A DNA stretch of 64,000 bases, taken from the NCBI RefSeq assembly GCF_910596095.1, contig NC_056535.1, positions 5,737,001 through 5,801,000 of the forward strand. The letters are read 5' to 3'. The stretch is from Thunnus maccoyii (lineage: Eukaryota; Chordata; Actinopteri; Scombriformes; Scombridae). Below the pieces are notes generated by a model. It saw only the letters and a list, made by a program, of their open reading frames with translations. It ran no database searches and was not told where the DNA came from. Of this stretch, positions 26,401-34,800 are shown in pieces. The translations under genes were made by a program, and so were the position numbers. How positions within the stretch are numbered: position 1 is the stretch's first letter; each line of letters starts with the position of its first letter.

Positions 26401-26966
26401 AGATAAAGTGAGGAATTTGAAGTTGGGCTGCAGCTAATAATTATTTTTGATTGATTGAGTATAATTGAACAAATAATAGAGAAATGCTCATCAGTTTCCT
26501 TGAGACAAAAAGTGACATTTTCAACCCCAAAAACTCAACAATATACAGTTTACAATCATATAAAATAGAGAAAATCTGCTAATTCTAACATTTGAGAGGA
26601 TGGAACCATAGAATGTTTGGATTTTTGCTTGAAAAACACTTGACATGATTAATCAGTTATTTAAAAAGTTGCAGATTAATCTGCCAATCGATTTATTGAG
26701 TAGTTTACCAATCACTGCCACTCTCATTTGAAGAGAGAAATGAGAAATTATACTGGCATCTTCTCACAGTTTTCTGTATAGGTGTGACTGACCTGCACCT
26801 GGTCCAGCAGCATGCCGGCAGTCACCATGCCCAGCCCGGCCAGCAGGTAGGAAGGCAGCACCTGGAGGTAGATCAGCCTGGATGACTCTCTGGAGGAAAT
26901 GTGGAGTTTCTCCTCCTCCATATTGTCAGGACTACTACTACTGCTGCTGCTGCTGCTCAGATTCAT
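14727..26966 (-). CDS. slc41a3: Solute carrier family 41 member 3 (Mg2+ transporter), complete coding region
   Basis: SLC41 proteins are eukaryotic relatives of bacterial MgtE and move Mg2+ across membranes; human SLC41A3 has been linked to mitochondrial Mg2+ efflux. Ten exons were joined with consistent phases: 26793-26966 (or, alternatively, 22616-22810), 21469-21576, 21028-21099, 19569-19713, 19285-19431, 18617-18761, 18375-18454, 15736-15870, 15040-15188 and 14727-14906. They give 444 or 451 residues; human has 507. Both MgtE half-repeats are present: [19 protein letters not shown] in the first and [19 protein letters not shown] in the second. Also present are [20 protein letters not shown] and the C-terminal [23 protein letters not shown] followed by LCASSV, and an AGMLLD first helix, favour SLC41A3 over SLC41A1 and SLC41A2. 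The N-terminal tail is short. Confidence 0.92.
15040..15188 (-). CDS. slc41a3: slc41a3 exon 9
   Basis: Acceptor TTTATCCAG, donor GTCAGA. It encodes the helix [20 protein letters not shown] and a second helix ending SAALLQ. The VPGHLxFxYxI motif is an SLC41 signature. Confidence 0.93.
15736..15870 (-). CDS. slc41a3: slc41a3 exon 8
   Basis: Acceptor TCTATGTAG, donor GTCAGA. It encodes [17 protein letters not shown] of the second MgtE half, followed by a loop rich in Cys and Pro. Confidence 0.93.
17452..17472. repeat. T homopolymer, 21 bases
   Basis: Uninterrupted T run just before the inverted-repeat element at 17523. Confidence 0.85.
17523..18332. mobile_element. Inverted-repeat element of about 810 bp in an slc41a3 intron
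   Basis: The left end TAACACTTTATTTTTACC and following TTATTTAGCATTTATA are matched in inverted orientation by TGCTAAATGAGGAGG and AAGTGTTA at the right end, giving imperfect arms of about 40 bp. The interior is AT-rich with no coding. The right end lies about 42 bp from the donor of exon 7. Confidence 0.6.
18375..18454 (-). CDS. slc41a3: slc41a3 exon 7
   Basis: Acceptor TCTTCCCAG, donor GTGAGT. 80 bp, with one-base split codons at both ends. It encodes [14 protein letters not shown] and FTPVIN, the start of the second MgtE signature. It is too short to appear as an open frame. Confidence 0.92.
18617..18761 (-). CDS. slc41a3: slc41a3 exon 6
   Basis: Acceptor GTTCTCCAG, donor GTCAGC. It encodes a membrane helix ([20 protein letters not shown]), a cytosolic loop with SGWQPV, and ILAMSIS entering the next helix. 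Confidence 0.93.
19285..19431 (-). CDS. slc41a3: slc41a3 exon 5
   Basis: Acceptor GCTTTGGCAG, donor GTCAGA. It encodes [20 protein letters not shown] and [19 protein letters not shown], the most conserved block of the SLC41 family. Confidence 0.94.
19569..19713 (-). CDS. slc41a3: slc41a3 exon 4
   Basis: Phase 0 acceptor CATGTCCAG, donor GTCAGA. It encodes [18 protein letters not shown], then RVDV and [16 protein letters not shown]. The CAG repeats (GTCCAG twice) give two possible acceptors; the upstream one restores LALIQ-VQATVV as in the family. Confidence 0.92.
19714..21027 (-). other. slc41a3 intron 3
   Basis: It contains a 47-bp CA microsatellite at 20360-20406. Nothing else was recognised. 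Confidence 0.7.
20360..20406. repeat. CA microsatellite
   Basis: About 23 uninterrupted CA units. Confidence 0.95.
21028..21099 (-). CDS. slc41a3: slc41a3 exon 3
   Basis: Acceptor TGTCCACAG, donor GTGACA. 72 bp, phase 0 at both ends. It encodes 24 residues from ANTGQMDE through CCNLALIQ, matching human ANTGQID and SNLALIQ. It was found by splicing logic because it is too short for an open frame. Confidence 0.92.
21469..21576 (-). CDS. slc41a3: slc41a3 exon 2
   Basis: Acceptor GTTTTTCAG, donor GTGAGT, phase 0 at both ends. It encodes [20 protein letters not shown] and [16 protein letters not shown], the first MgtE signature. Its 5' boundary accepts either first exon without a frame change. 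Confidence 0.94.
21577..22615 (-). other. slc41a3 intron upstream of exon 2
   Basis: AT-rich. No exon or recognisable element was seen, apart from a short A run near 22189. Confidence 0.6.
22616..22810 (-). CDS. slc41a3: slc41a3 alternative first coding exon B, with first membrane helix
   Basis: The ATG at 22808-22810 (context GTCATGG) opens 65 codons ending VMDIVQ directly before donor GTATGG, in phase 0. It encodes a basic N-tail ([12 protein letters not shown]), then [14 protein letters not shown] and a glycine-rich first helix with [16 protein letters not shown] followed by HWEVF of exon 2 reproduces the family junction exactly. An in-frame TAA lies 15 bases upstream of the ATG. AACAG just before 22817 could be a splice acceptor, but its pyrimidine tract is poor. 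It may therefore be a true first exon, or an exon fed by an unseen upstream one. Confidence 0.8.
23220..23254. repeat. CA microsatellite, interrupted
   Basis: About 16 CA units with one TA interruption. A shorter CA run follows at 23340-23354. Confidence 0.85.
23372..23611 (-). CDS. Candidate upstream coding exon of slc41a3 (uncertain)
   Basis: A minus-strand ATG at 23609-23611 in a strong context (AAAATGA) opens about 79 codons of GC-rich, highly charged sequence ([23 protein letters not shown]) before a stop. A GTGAGG donor overlaps the end, after LLK. It lies on the same strand as, and 0.6 kb upstream of, exon B. Splicing to GATCAG just before 22812 would keep the frame, but that acceptor is weak. 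No similarity to SLC41 N-termini was recognised. It may instead be untranslated leader, or chance reading in GC-rich DNA. Confidence 0.25.
23839..23848. repeat. G homopolymer, 10 bases
   Basis: Plus-strand G tract 125 bp before C tracts of opposite polarity. Confidence 0.9.
23974..24009 (-). repeat. C6-C11-C13 tract, possible G-quadruplex on the slc41a3 sense strand
   Basis: Three long C runs separated by ACA read as G13, G11 and G6 on the minus strand, which is the coding strand of slc41a3. Long runs can supply four G-triplets with short loops. It sits about 1.2 kb upstream of exon B. Confidence 0.7.
25111..25803. mobile_element. Terminal-inverted-repeat element, family CAGTGGTGGAA, full copy
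   Basis: The ends CAGTGGTGGAA and TTCCACCACTG are perfect 11-bp inverted repeats. The interior has AAGTAACTAAGTACATTTAC, TTTCTACTCCACTACATTTT and GAGTACTTC. Related copies lie at 31325-31877 and, split, at 56868-58080. The structure fits a hAT-like non-autonomous element; no clear target duplication was seen. Confidence 0.75.
26205..26400. repeat. AT-rich foldback element, copy 4 (partial)
   Basis: The segment around TTGTTGATTTATTGATTAGTC and TTGAATATGTTTAGGTTTG matches the family in inverted orientation. One end is missing, and it is followed at once by copy 5. Confidence 0.6.
26423..26706 (+). repeat. AT-rich foldback element, copy 5
   Basis: It begins GGGCTGCAGCTAATAATTAT and ends near GCCAATCGATTTATTGAG. 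It keeps the CAATATACAGTTTACAATCA block. Confidence 0.7.
26793..26966 (-). CDS. slc41a3: slc41a3 alternative first coding exon A, with first membrane helix
   Basis: The first genuine ATG of the frame is at 26964-26966 (context GGACATGA). The longer upstream reading starts with TTG, not ATG. 58 codons give MNLS, a run of nine serines encoded by AGC and AGT triplets, an acidic EEEK patch, and then [18 protein letters not shown] and MLLDQVQ. The donor is GTCAGT, in phase 0. AGMLLD matches human SLC41A3. The exon is interchangeable with exon B for joining to HWEVF in exon 2. Confidence 0.85.
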
Positions 26967-27903
26967 GTCCGGTGTGCTCAGCTGCCAGCTTTCTGTGCTC
27001 ACACAAACCAAACTGCTGCCAACTGAAAGAGCCCAATATTGTTTGTCTTTCAATCTGTCACCCTGTCCTGGTTGATGTCAGTGACCACTGTCCTTATCTC
27101 TGTTATGCAGCTGATTATTGGTGACAGTTTAAGATTCTTTTGTTTAATTGTGACTAATTCCTAGTAGCTTGAAACTGCTCCTCCATGTCAGACATGTAAG
27201 GTCAACCCGACATGTAATATCCAATAACTTAGTCATTTTACTTGTTACCTGGTATGTTCTTAGAGAAACTGATATAAAACAGAAAGAAAATATACTGCCA
27301 TGTCCAGCTGGAATTGGAGCAGACTCTTGTTCATCCATCTGTCTTTTCCTCTCCCTCTTCAGCACTCTCTCTCTCTTGTCTCTGTCACACACATTTCTTC
27401 ATCATCTCCACCTTTTTCTTCTCTTGTCACTCAATTTCTGACTTCTATCCTCTCTCAGAGGCTCTGTCTTCTTCCATCTCTCCTTGTGGGCTCTGTCCTA
27501 CAGCGCTTAAAGTCCTCTAAAACACCACTTTTACACCATAGAAACACAAAATTAATGAGCTACAATTAAACAAAAACCCAATTGTAAGTAGCATAAATAC
27601 TGTTCTTATTCCATTCCATGTTTCTCAATAGTCAGGTGTGTTATGTTCAGTGTGAAGGCTACTGTTCAAGATATCTATTTGCTGTTCAAAAAAGAATTTA
27701 AACCAAAAAAAAAATACTGCAAGGCCAGAGCTGTTTTAGAGAATGATTTTAGAGTAGTGTCCCTACTAGGCCATTGACCACCACACCAAACCATAAAGCT
27801 TTATATCACATTTAAAAGTTGAGGACAGTTGTCTTTAACACCTGCACCTGTGACCTGATTAATGATTATTCAACCACATGTGTTGTTTGTATATGTGAAA
27901 AGA

Positions 27904-27905
<2 letters not shown>

Positions 27906-27969
<64 letters not shown>
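27906..27969. repeat. TG microsatellite, 32 units
   Basis: Perfect TG array of 64 bp, the longest in the window, in the divergent spacer. Confidence 0.95.
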
Positions 27970-27970
<1 letters not shown>

Positions 27971-28890
27971 TCTTTCAGTACTGTAAATGGCGCAACTCGG
28001 CCAGATGTGCCGAAACACATAATGTCATTCTTGCAAGTCACTGTTTAATTCAGCTCTATGCTCAATATTGAATAGAAAATAATCACAACATGCAATAGCA
28101 CAACGTGCTGTCATCATAAAAAATAAATTAGATACAGTAGGATATATTCCTACTTGTCAGACTAAGAGACCAGTCTGCTTTGGTGATGGACTTCTGACTT
28201 CTGTTTACACTTTCCTGTGCAGGGGTCATCCGCGGGGTGTCGCCCCTCTTTTACCGACATCTCTGCAAATCTGCGAGCACGGAATATTTGTATATCACAT
28301 TTCAACAAGGCAATCCAAAGTGCTCTACATAAAACATGACAGGCATCCAGATAGAATGTAAAAACAACACAAGGCTATATAAAAAGAGATTTAAATACAA
28401 TTTACCCCATTTACTGCGCCATCATAGCCTTGACGCGGTGTCATCTCTATTATCAGGCGGGTGCTGACAATGGAAGTTAACTTATGTTTTTGTTGTTGTT
28501 TGCACTATTGACTGCTCTCACGTTGCAATGCTTTATTTAGATTTTTAATTGACCTATTTTTATCTTACATATTTGGTCTATGGGTGAAGCAGCATAAATC
28601 ACTGTGAGGGGAATAAATTTCTTATCCCCACCGGAGATAAAAATAACTCAGCAGATATAAACCGGGGGGGCGTTGAATCGCACCCTGGTTATTTCATATC
28701 ACCTTTTGTAGCTGACGACTGAGCCCTGAGCTAATTAATGAAAATGCAACAAAACTGATCATTTCAAAAGAAGAATCTCGGTCTAAAAACTAATCTAGGT
28801 CGCTAACTTTTCCGTTTGGTGCCATCCACGGTTGGTGCTGGGCCGCTAATGAACAGTGAGGTATGGAGGATCAATCCTGCCAGGAAAAGG

Positions 28891-28910
28891 AAATAAATAA
28901 ATAAATAAAT
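28891..28910. repeat. AAAT tetranucleotide repeat
   Basis: Five units of AAAT. Confidence 0.85.
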
Positions 28911-29567
28911 ACTCATGCTGGGCCAGATTCAGAATTTCGAGATACTAATTCAGAATTAAGATATAATAGGTCAAGTAATGAGATGAGAGGTTACCAAGTC
29001 AAAAATTATTCTATGCCAAGTCAATCTTATGAGATACTAAAGTTTGAGACACTAAATCAGCATGTTTGGTTTAATAAATTCAAATTATGAGTTAGGCCTA
29101 CCTGAAATAATGAAATAATAAATCAATCTCTTCCACATTGCAAGTAGTCCTCAATGTTAATAGCCTATAAAAAATATTAATTTATGCAGCTTAAGATGTA
29201 TCTATCTCAAGGCTGTGTCAAGCTGTCCCTAAGGAGACAAAAGGCTACATTTTACAATTTAGTATTCCCACAATATAATGCAAAACAATACAAAACAACA
29301 CATAGACCCTCAAGCATTACCATACAGTATCACAATGTCAGCAACATTAACAAATTCTACATTTCACACAGGTATGATTAATCACAGAGCTATTGGATTG
29401 CATAACATACAAGGGTTTTCTAATTTTCTGGGCACTCTGCAAACAGTTTGTCTACGGTGACAGTATTTTTCCCCCCACTTTAACCCTGTAAACAGCTGGT
29501 AATTCATGCCAGTAACTATAAAGAAGCCACTGCAGGCATTCTCAGAGAACAGCCCACCACTACCTGC

Positions 29568-29575
29568 TATAAATA
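29568..29575 (+). promoter_or_regulatory. TATA-like or MEF2-like site upstream of ppp1r3d
   Basis: TATAAATA within GCTATAAATATTC fits a TATA box and nearly fits a MEF2 site. A CAGCTG E-box lies 75 bp upstream, near 29494. Together with the possible splice acceptor at 30118 this suggests a short untranslated first exon starting near 29600. This is inference only. Confidence 0.3.
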
Positions 29576-30117
29576 TTCACTCTACTCCTCCCAGCCCAGT
29601 TAAGGTCTCATGTTATATGTCAACGGCTGAGCTCAAAGGGTGGGAGCCATAGATTGCAGTTTGTCCTCCAGATCTAATTGTTGTTGCAGTCACTGATGAC
29701 TTCATAGTAAGGTTGCATTGCTGTCTTTGAACTAGATTAGCTGCTGTTGCTGTGTGGCAGTTGCTGCATTATTTTCTGCTCAAGATGTTGAGTTTGGCTT
29801 CCGGTGGGGTCATACAGGCATTTGCTGACAGAAGCAGACTCTTGTCTGTCATCTGGTTGCAGTGGGGTTCATATCAAAGTTTTCCAGACAGCGAACAAGG
29901 TCGATGCAAGAAACCAGCTGAACAACAACACAAGAAGTCACTGCTGTAAAGGTTTGATCCTTCTTGAACATGTTTAGCATGCAGCAACATTTGCAGTTTT
30001 AGATTTCTAAGCATGATGCATGATTTGTCATAAAAAATAGAGTTTGAAACAGGATATTTGCATGTGCAGTGTGAAAAACTGAACAATCAGGTTATGCATT
30101 CGTTGGTTTGTTTTTCA

Positions 30118-30119
30118 AG
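30118..30119 (+). other. Possible splice acceptor ahead of the ppp1r3d coding exon
   Basis: TTTGTTTTTCAAG fits a pyrimidine tract and AG 20 bases before the ATG, implying an intron in the 5' leader. No donor was assigned. Confidence 0.4.
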
Positions 30120-30138
30120 GTGTGTTTATTTGACAAAC

Positions 30139-31197
30139 ATGGATGGGGCTTATGAGAATTGGCAGCACAAAGGTCCTGGTGAGAAGAGTGGGACCCAGCT
30201 TCAGTTCATCAGAGGCTCCAGCAGTGTACCTGCCACTAAGACCACCACAATCCGTCTTCGGGATATGTATGATCCCAAGCCTCAACCTGCCAAAGCCCCA
30301 GTCCGGATCCGCCCTCCAGGTCCGAGACCTCCCCCTGTAAAGCAACCCGATTTGAAGCAAACCATGGCCACTAAGACCACCACCATCCGTCTTCGGGACG
30401 TTTATGATCCCAAGCCTCAAACTGCCAAAGCCCCAGTCCAGATCCGCCCTCCAAGTCCGAGACTTCCCCCTGCAAAGCAACCCGAATTGAAGCAAACCAT
30501 GGTCAGCGAGCCTCCAACTAAGACGATCATGAGAAGACGAACTAAGTCTCTTCCTTCAACTGCAGAGAAGGAGAAAGACATCAGGAGCGTGCAGGTTCGC
30601 TTTGTGGACTCACTGGGGCTTGATTTAGAAGAAGTGAAGGTCTTCAAAGTTAAAGAGCACCCCCTGATACCCCAACATGTCATGTTCAGACTAATGATGA
30701 GCTCTGAACTGGCCTTCGGCAAGTCATTGGAGCTTTCCCTGCCTTACTTCAAACCTTGCTTTCCTGAAAATATGGGAGCTCAGCCAGACTTCCTGAAGTG
30801 TCTGCGCACCCAGAGTGTGTGCCTCGAGCAGGTCCTGTGTTCTGAGCTGGGGATAACAGGGACTATACAAGTACTAAATTTAGCTTTTGAGAAAGAGGTC
30901 ACAGTGCATTACTCTTTCACCAACTGGAGAACACAATCAGATACAACAGCATTCTGGGCATCAAGTGGGTCCCGTGAAGAATGCGATGATCCAGAAACAG
31001 ATATCTTCCGATTTCGTCTGCCTGTGCCACCTTTTATTTTGCAGCCAGGAGCCGTTTTGGAATTTGCCATCTGCTTTTCTGTAAATGGATCTAATTATTG
31101 GGACAACAATAATGGGCGCAATTACAAACTGTCATGCCACAGCTACAAGGTGACTGTGCCAAGGGAGTGTGAAGATAGCATGCTGCATTTTACCTGA
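30139..31197 (+). CDS. ppp1r3d: Protein phosphatase 1 regulatory subunit 3D-like, glycogen-targeting subunit
   Basis: PPP1R3 proteins tether the PP1 catalytic subunit to glycogen and promote dephosphorylation of glycogen synthase. The coding region is a single exon of 352 residues. The start chosen is ATG 30139; the longer frame from 30058 lacks support and crosses a likely acceptor. In order: a short N-tail, two tandem 45-residue units (32-76 and 77-121), the basic motif RRRTKSLP (132-139) resembling the human 14-3-3 site RARSLP, the PP1-docking QVRF (152-155) followed by DSLGL, and a CBM21 carbohydrate-binding domain over roughly the last 170 residues with VCLEQVLCSELGITGT, AFEKEVTVHYSFTNW and YWDNNNGRNY (W321). 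The C-terminus CEDSMLHF resembles PPP1R3D CEESWIHF. Human is 299 residues. The neighbour phactr3 supports the 3D assignment. Confidence 0.9.
   Translation: MDGAYENWQHKGPGEKSGTQLQFIRGSSSVPATKTTTIRLRDMYDPKPQPAKAPVRIRPPGPRPPPVKQPDLKQTMATKTTTIRLRDVYDPKPQTAKAPVQIRPPSPRLPPAKQPELKQTMVSEPPTKTIMRRRTKSLPSTAEKEKDIRSVQVRFVDSLGLDLEEVKVFKVKEHPLIPQHVMFRLMMSSELAFGKSLELSLPYFKPCFPENMGAQPDFLKCLRTQSVCLEQVLCSELGITGTIQVLNLAFEKEVTVHYSFTNWRTQSDTTAFWASSGSREECDDPETDIFRFRLPVPPFILQPGAVLEFAICFSVNGSNYWDNNNGRNYKLSCHSYKVTVPRECEDSMLHFT
30232..30501 (+). repeat. Two tandem 135-bp units within ppp1r3d
   Basis: Units 30232-30366 and 30367-30501 are head to tail, of equal length and in frame. They differ at only about ten positions. 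Each encodes ATKTTTIRLRD, YDPKPQ, KAPV, IRPP and ends KQTM. Confidence 0.95.
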
Positions 31198-31324
31198 GTG
31201 GCCACATGAGGGAGCTATAACACCTACACATCGACATGGATGGCAACAAGCAACATGTTGTGCAGTAACTATTACCAATGTTTTGCTTAACTTATATTAA
31301 GAATGATGAATAATGATGATGGAA

Positions 31325-31877
31325 TTTCACAAAGTAGATTAACTCGAGTACTATACTTAAGTACAATTAAATGTTTCCATTTTATGCTACTTTTTACTTC
31401 TATTCCAATACATTCACAAAAGTAAATTGTATGTAATAATAATAATAATAATAATAAAATAATAATTTTTCTTTACTAGATTTATCTGATAGCCACAGTT
31501 ACTTGTTACTTTTTGGATTCAAATTTTACATGCAAAACAAATTATCAGTTTATAAATGAAGAATTGTTATACACAAAATTATATTAGTGGTTAAAATTAG
31601 CTCCACCTCAACCAGCTATTCAAATGCTGCTTAATTCTGTTTGCTGTGAAAGCTAATGCATCAGTAATAATCAAATAGTATAATGTACAACAAAATTACA
31701 CTCACCTGCTACATATTGTACTTTTACTTTTGATTGTTACATTTTGCTGATAATACTTTGGCACTTTTACGTAAGTAACCTTTTGAATGCAGGACTTTTA
31801 CCTGAAATGAAGAATTATAGTGTAGTATTGTTACATTAACTTAAGTAAAGGATCTAAATACTTCCTGCACCCCTGAT
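31325..31877. mobile_element. CAGTGGTGGAA-family element, degenerate copy
   Basis: It shares AGTACTATACTTAAGTACAA, the TTTTACTTCTATTCCAATAC block and the terminal AAGGATCTAAATACTTCCTG with the copy at 25111. It contains an AAT expansion (31434-31459). It likely forms part of the ppp1r3d 3' untranslated region. Confidence 0.6.
31454..31459 (+). terminator. Possible ppp1r3d polyadenylation signal
   Basis: An AATAAA inside the AAT repeat of the transposon copy, about 255 bases past the stop. If used, the signal is transposon-derived. Other hexamers may be used instead. Confidence 0.2.
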
Positions 31878-34800
31878 TAGAAGATGCTCTATTCAGGAAA
31901 CACTAGAAAAATTCTAGAAATACTAGAGCAGCCAAAGATTTGGGAAACATTAAAGGAGGCCAAGACTTTAGTTCAAAAGGGTAAATGCAGTTAATGAGTG
32001 CTGTTTCTTTAGGAGTGATTTGATCATTTAACAACATTGTTTTGCATCAAATATGTGAAGGGGAAGAGTTATAGAGAGTCATAAAAGGACATGGTGAAAT
32101 TTGAAATATTCCAATTGTAAAAGTCATCAAATGAGGGGTTTTTTAAGGACATGGGGGGTTCCTAGTGCTGCAAAATGCATCTGCAAGAAAATACACAAAT
32201 GATTTTTGTAAAGCTAACAAAGCTAATGCTATTCTTCATCACACAACAGATTCTAATGTATTGTAGTTTAATATAATATACCAGTATGGGCACAGTGAAA
32301 CACCAACATCTGGTTAGCTTCACCACACATTTGTGGTTCACCCTTACAGGGATTCACCATCAGTTTAGTACTGCACTTCCACAAAGATGGGGGAACAAAA
32401 GAATGGCCAAAATCAACAAAGCAGAGGCCGAGATATCCCGACTTTTAGTCTCTTGTATGAGTCAATGTTCAAAAACACAAGAACCTATATTTCCCATGAC
32501 GCAACTCAAGAGAGATTTTCATTAAATTCCCCCCTACCACTTCTTTCAAACCCCACACCTCCAGAAAATTTGAAGTCTGAAGCCTGAGCCAATTTGACCT
32601 TGATGACATCACTTCAGAACAGGTAACTGAACTTCATGTGTGAAATTGGTGGAGTGCCCCTTTAAAATATTCCTGCTTGGTTTAATTCATGGACGGATTC
32701 CTGTGTTCTTGCTGGGCTTGTATTTAAATTAAATTCCTGCCACCTCTGTACAGACCTACAAAGGAATTTGTTCACTTTGCAATTCAACAGTCTGGTGACC
32801 CAATTCAATGAGTGATAATCTGAGTGAGACAAACTCATATCTGCTGTTATATACAAAGGTGACACATTGTTGATTTCATATAAGTTAGAGGACTTAATGA
32901 TCTGTCAGCAGACTGAGCAGCTGTTTGTTGTCAGTGTTTACTTTCCACCATGACTAACAGGGCTTGACCCCATTCTTCCAGGAGCATGTTTTGTTATTGG
33001 AGCAGGATTACAGGGAGCAGAGTTAGCTCATCTGTTGCACTGTGACTGGCTCCCTTAGATCCCTTAGTCAGTATTGACCTTTCACCAAAAAGTTTCCACT
33101 GATACAAGAGCCCAAATTCCAGACCTGCCTGGCAGGCTGCGATGTGTGGCTCATAGGAGGCATTCTTCCATCTGCGTTAGTCACTGCAGCTGTATGGCAT
33201 GCTTTAAACCTGATAGCAGCTATTTGAACACCGTCCTCTCCTCCCAAAAAAAAGTTTGAGAGCATATCAAGCTTTTTATAAATCACCCATCAATCAGAGA
33301 AAACTAAAATGAGCAAGGGATTCGTTAAAGGCACAGTCTGTGATTCAAGTACACAGGCCCATATTTTACAAATATGTGTAGATTTTAATTTTGAAGTTAA
33401 ACTCCTTAAGTATCAATGTAAATATAATTTACATTTATGTGGTGAAAAAAAACAACTACTGGGGAATTTTGTCGTTATTTGGATTACTTGATTTGTTAAA
33501 AATGTGCATTTACATGAGTGACTGACACGTTATTCTTGAGATAGCAGCTATATCAGTTGTTGCTCCAGGTATGCTTATTATTTTATGTGTAAATTTGGGG
33601 CAGTCAGTCAGATGTTACAGTAAAGAGGCACTAGATGACACCATTGCTCAAAGCTAAGATCCTACATCAGGGGTCCACAAATAGGTTCAACCATGGGCCA
33701 GTATTTTTTCAGCACTGTTTACTGGGAGGTTAAATCACGTCCCAATATGTTTTTAATATATTTTGATAATTTATTTATTTTAATTCATTCAAGAATAAAA
33801 CTGATTTATAAAATAGCTTTAGGTTTGTACCTGAATGAATATATCATAATTTCCAGTAGTGACAGCTAACAAAGTCACTCAGCTTATGTTTGATACTCAT
33901 TTGACAAAAAGAGCCTCTTAAACATGAACATACTGTACATGAGACTAAAAATGCATTATCTTGTCCATACACATTAAACAGTGGGCTGCTTCATTTGTGG
34001 TTGAAGCAAAGTGCTGTCATTGACACAAATCTGTTCTGGTCAGACAGGCCAAATCATGTTATGTACCTGTGTTAATCATCTCATAAGTTTATAAGATGTT
34101 ACAAGGTCATATTTATTGGGATTTACATGAGCCTTCTGTTTATATTGTTATTGACTTCAGGTTTATGAAGACTCATGTACAAGATTTGATGTAATCTATA
34201 AAAGGAAAAATATTTTTGTTAGAGAGCCAAATTTGGGCCACAGGGCACTATTTAACTTCCATACATGTTCATTTGAAGCACCTTAAGAGCCTTTTGGTTT
34301 CACTTTTTTTTATTTCTAAATGCACCGCTATTTGACCTCCAAGCAATATAAACATTTTTTATTTAACATTTTCTCTTCCTTTTCCTCCTTCACTACTAGA
34401 GCGTATGACTCATGTAATGATGAATGATGAATGATGAAAAGAGACAGTGTCATCTGTAAAATAAAAGACTACTGTGTGTGGTTTAATGCTTGAGTTGTTG
34501 GCTAGTTTGTCCTCATCACATCTTCCCATCACTCATACCTAAGAGCATTCTGCAAAACTTAATCTGTAGTCAATCAATTTGTTAGAAATAAGATACAACT
34601 TTCTACAGTTGCTTTTTCTAAAGAAATATGTTCTGGGCTCTGAGTTATTATGATGCACAGTAAATAAGGCATTTCTCAGCAGTTAAATTCAAACTGCAGC
34701 ACAGCCACAGTACAGCAAAGACAATCTTAGTGCTGAGGCTGTGGCATCTCGTCTACACTTGAAATGTTTCTTATAAACCTTTTACAGTTGCACCAGAAAT

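Larger units (their letters stand above)
22811..26792 (-). other. Interval between the two alternative slc41a3 first exons
   Basis: This contains a GC-rich block at 23370-23625 with a candidate exon, C- and G-homopolymer tracts (23839-24009), CA repeats near 23220 and 24470, a terminal-inverted-repeat element (25111-25803) and two AT-rich foldback copies (26205-26706). Confidence 0.6.
26967..30138. promoter_or_regulatory. Divergent spacer between slc41a3 and ppp1r3d
   Basis: The 3.2 kb between the two opposite-facing coding starts must hold the promoter of slc41a3 exon A and that of ppp1r3d. It contains a 64-bp TG repeat (27906), a pyrimidine-rich stretch (27300-27500), an ATAA repeat (28891) and a TATA-like site (29568). 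The phrase CAATCCAAAGTGCTCTACAT near 28310 resembles a dispersed fish repeat. Confidence 0.5.

Noticed and set aside
30115..30722. Two minus-strand open frames of about 100-126 codons across ppp1r3d
   Set aside because: They are antisense shadows created by the GC-rich tandem repeats of the real coding exon, with no family motif.
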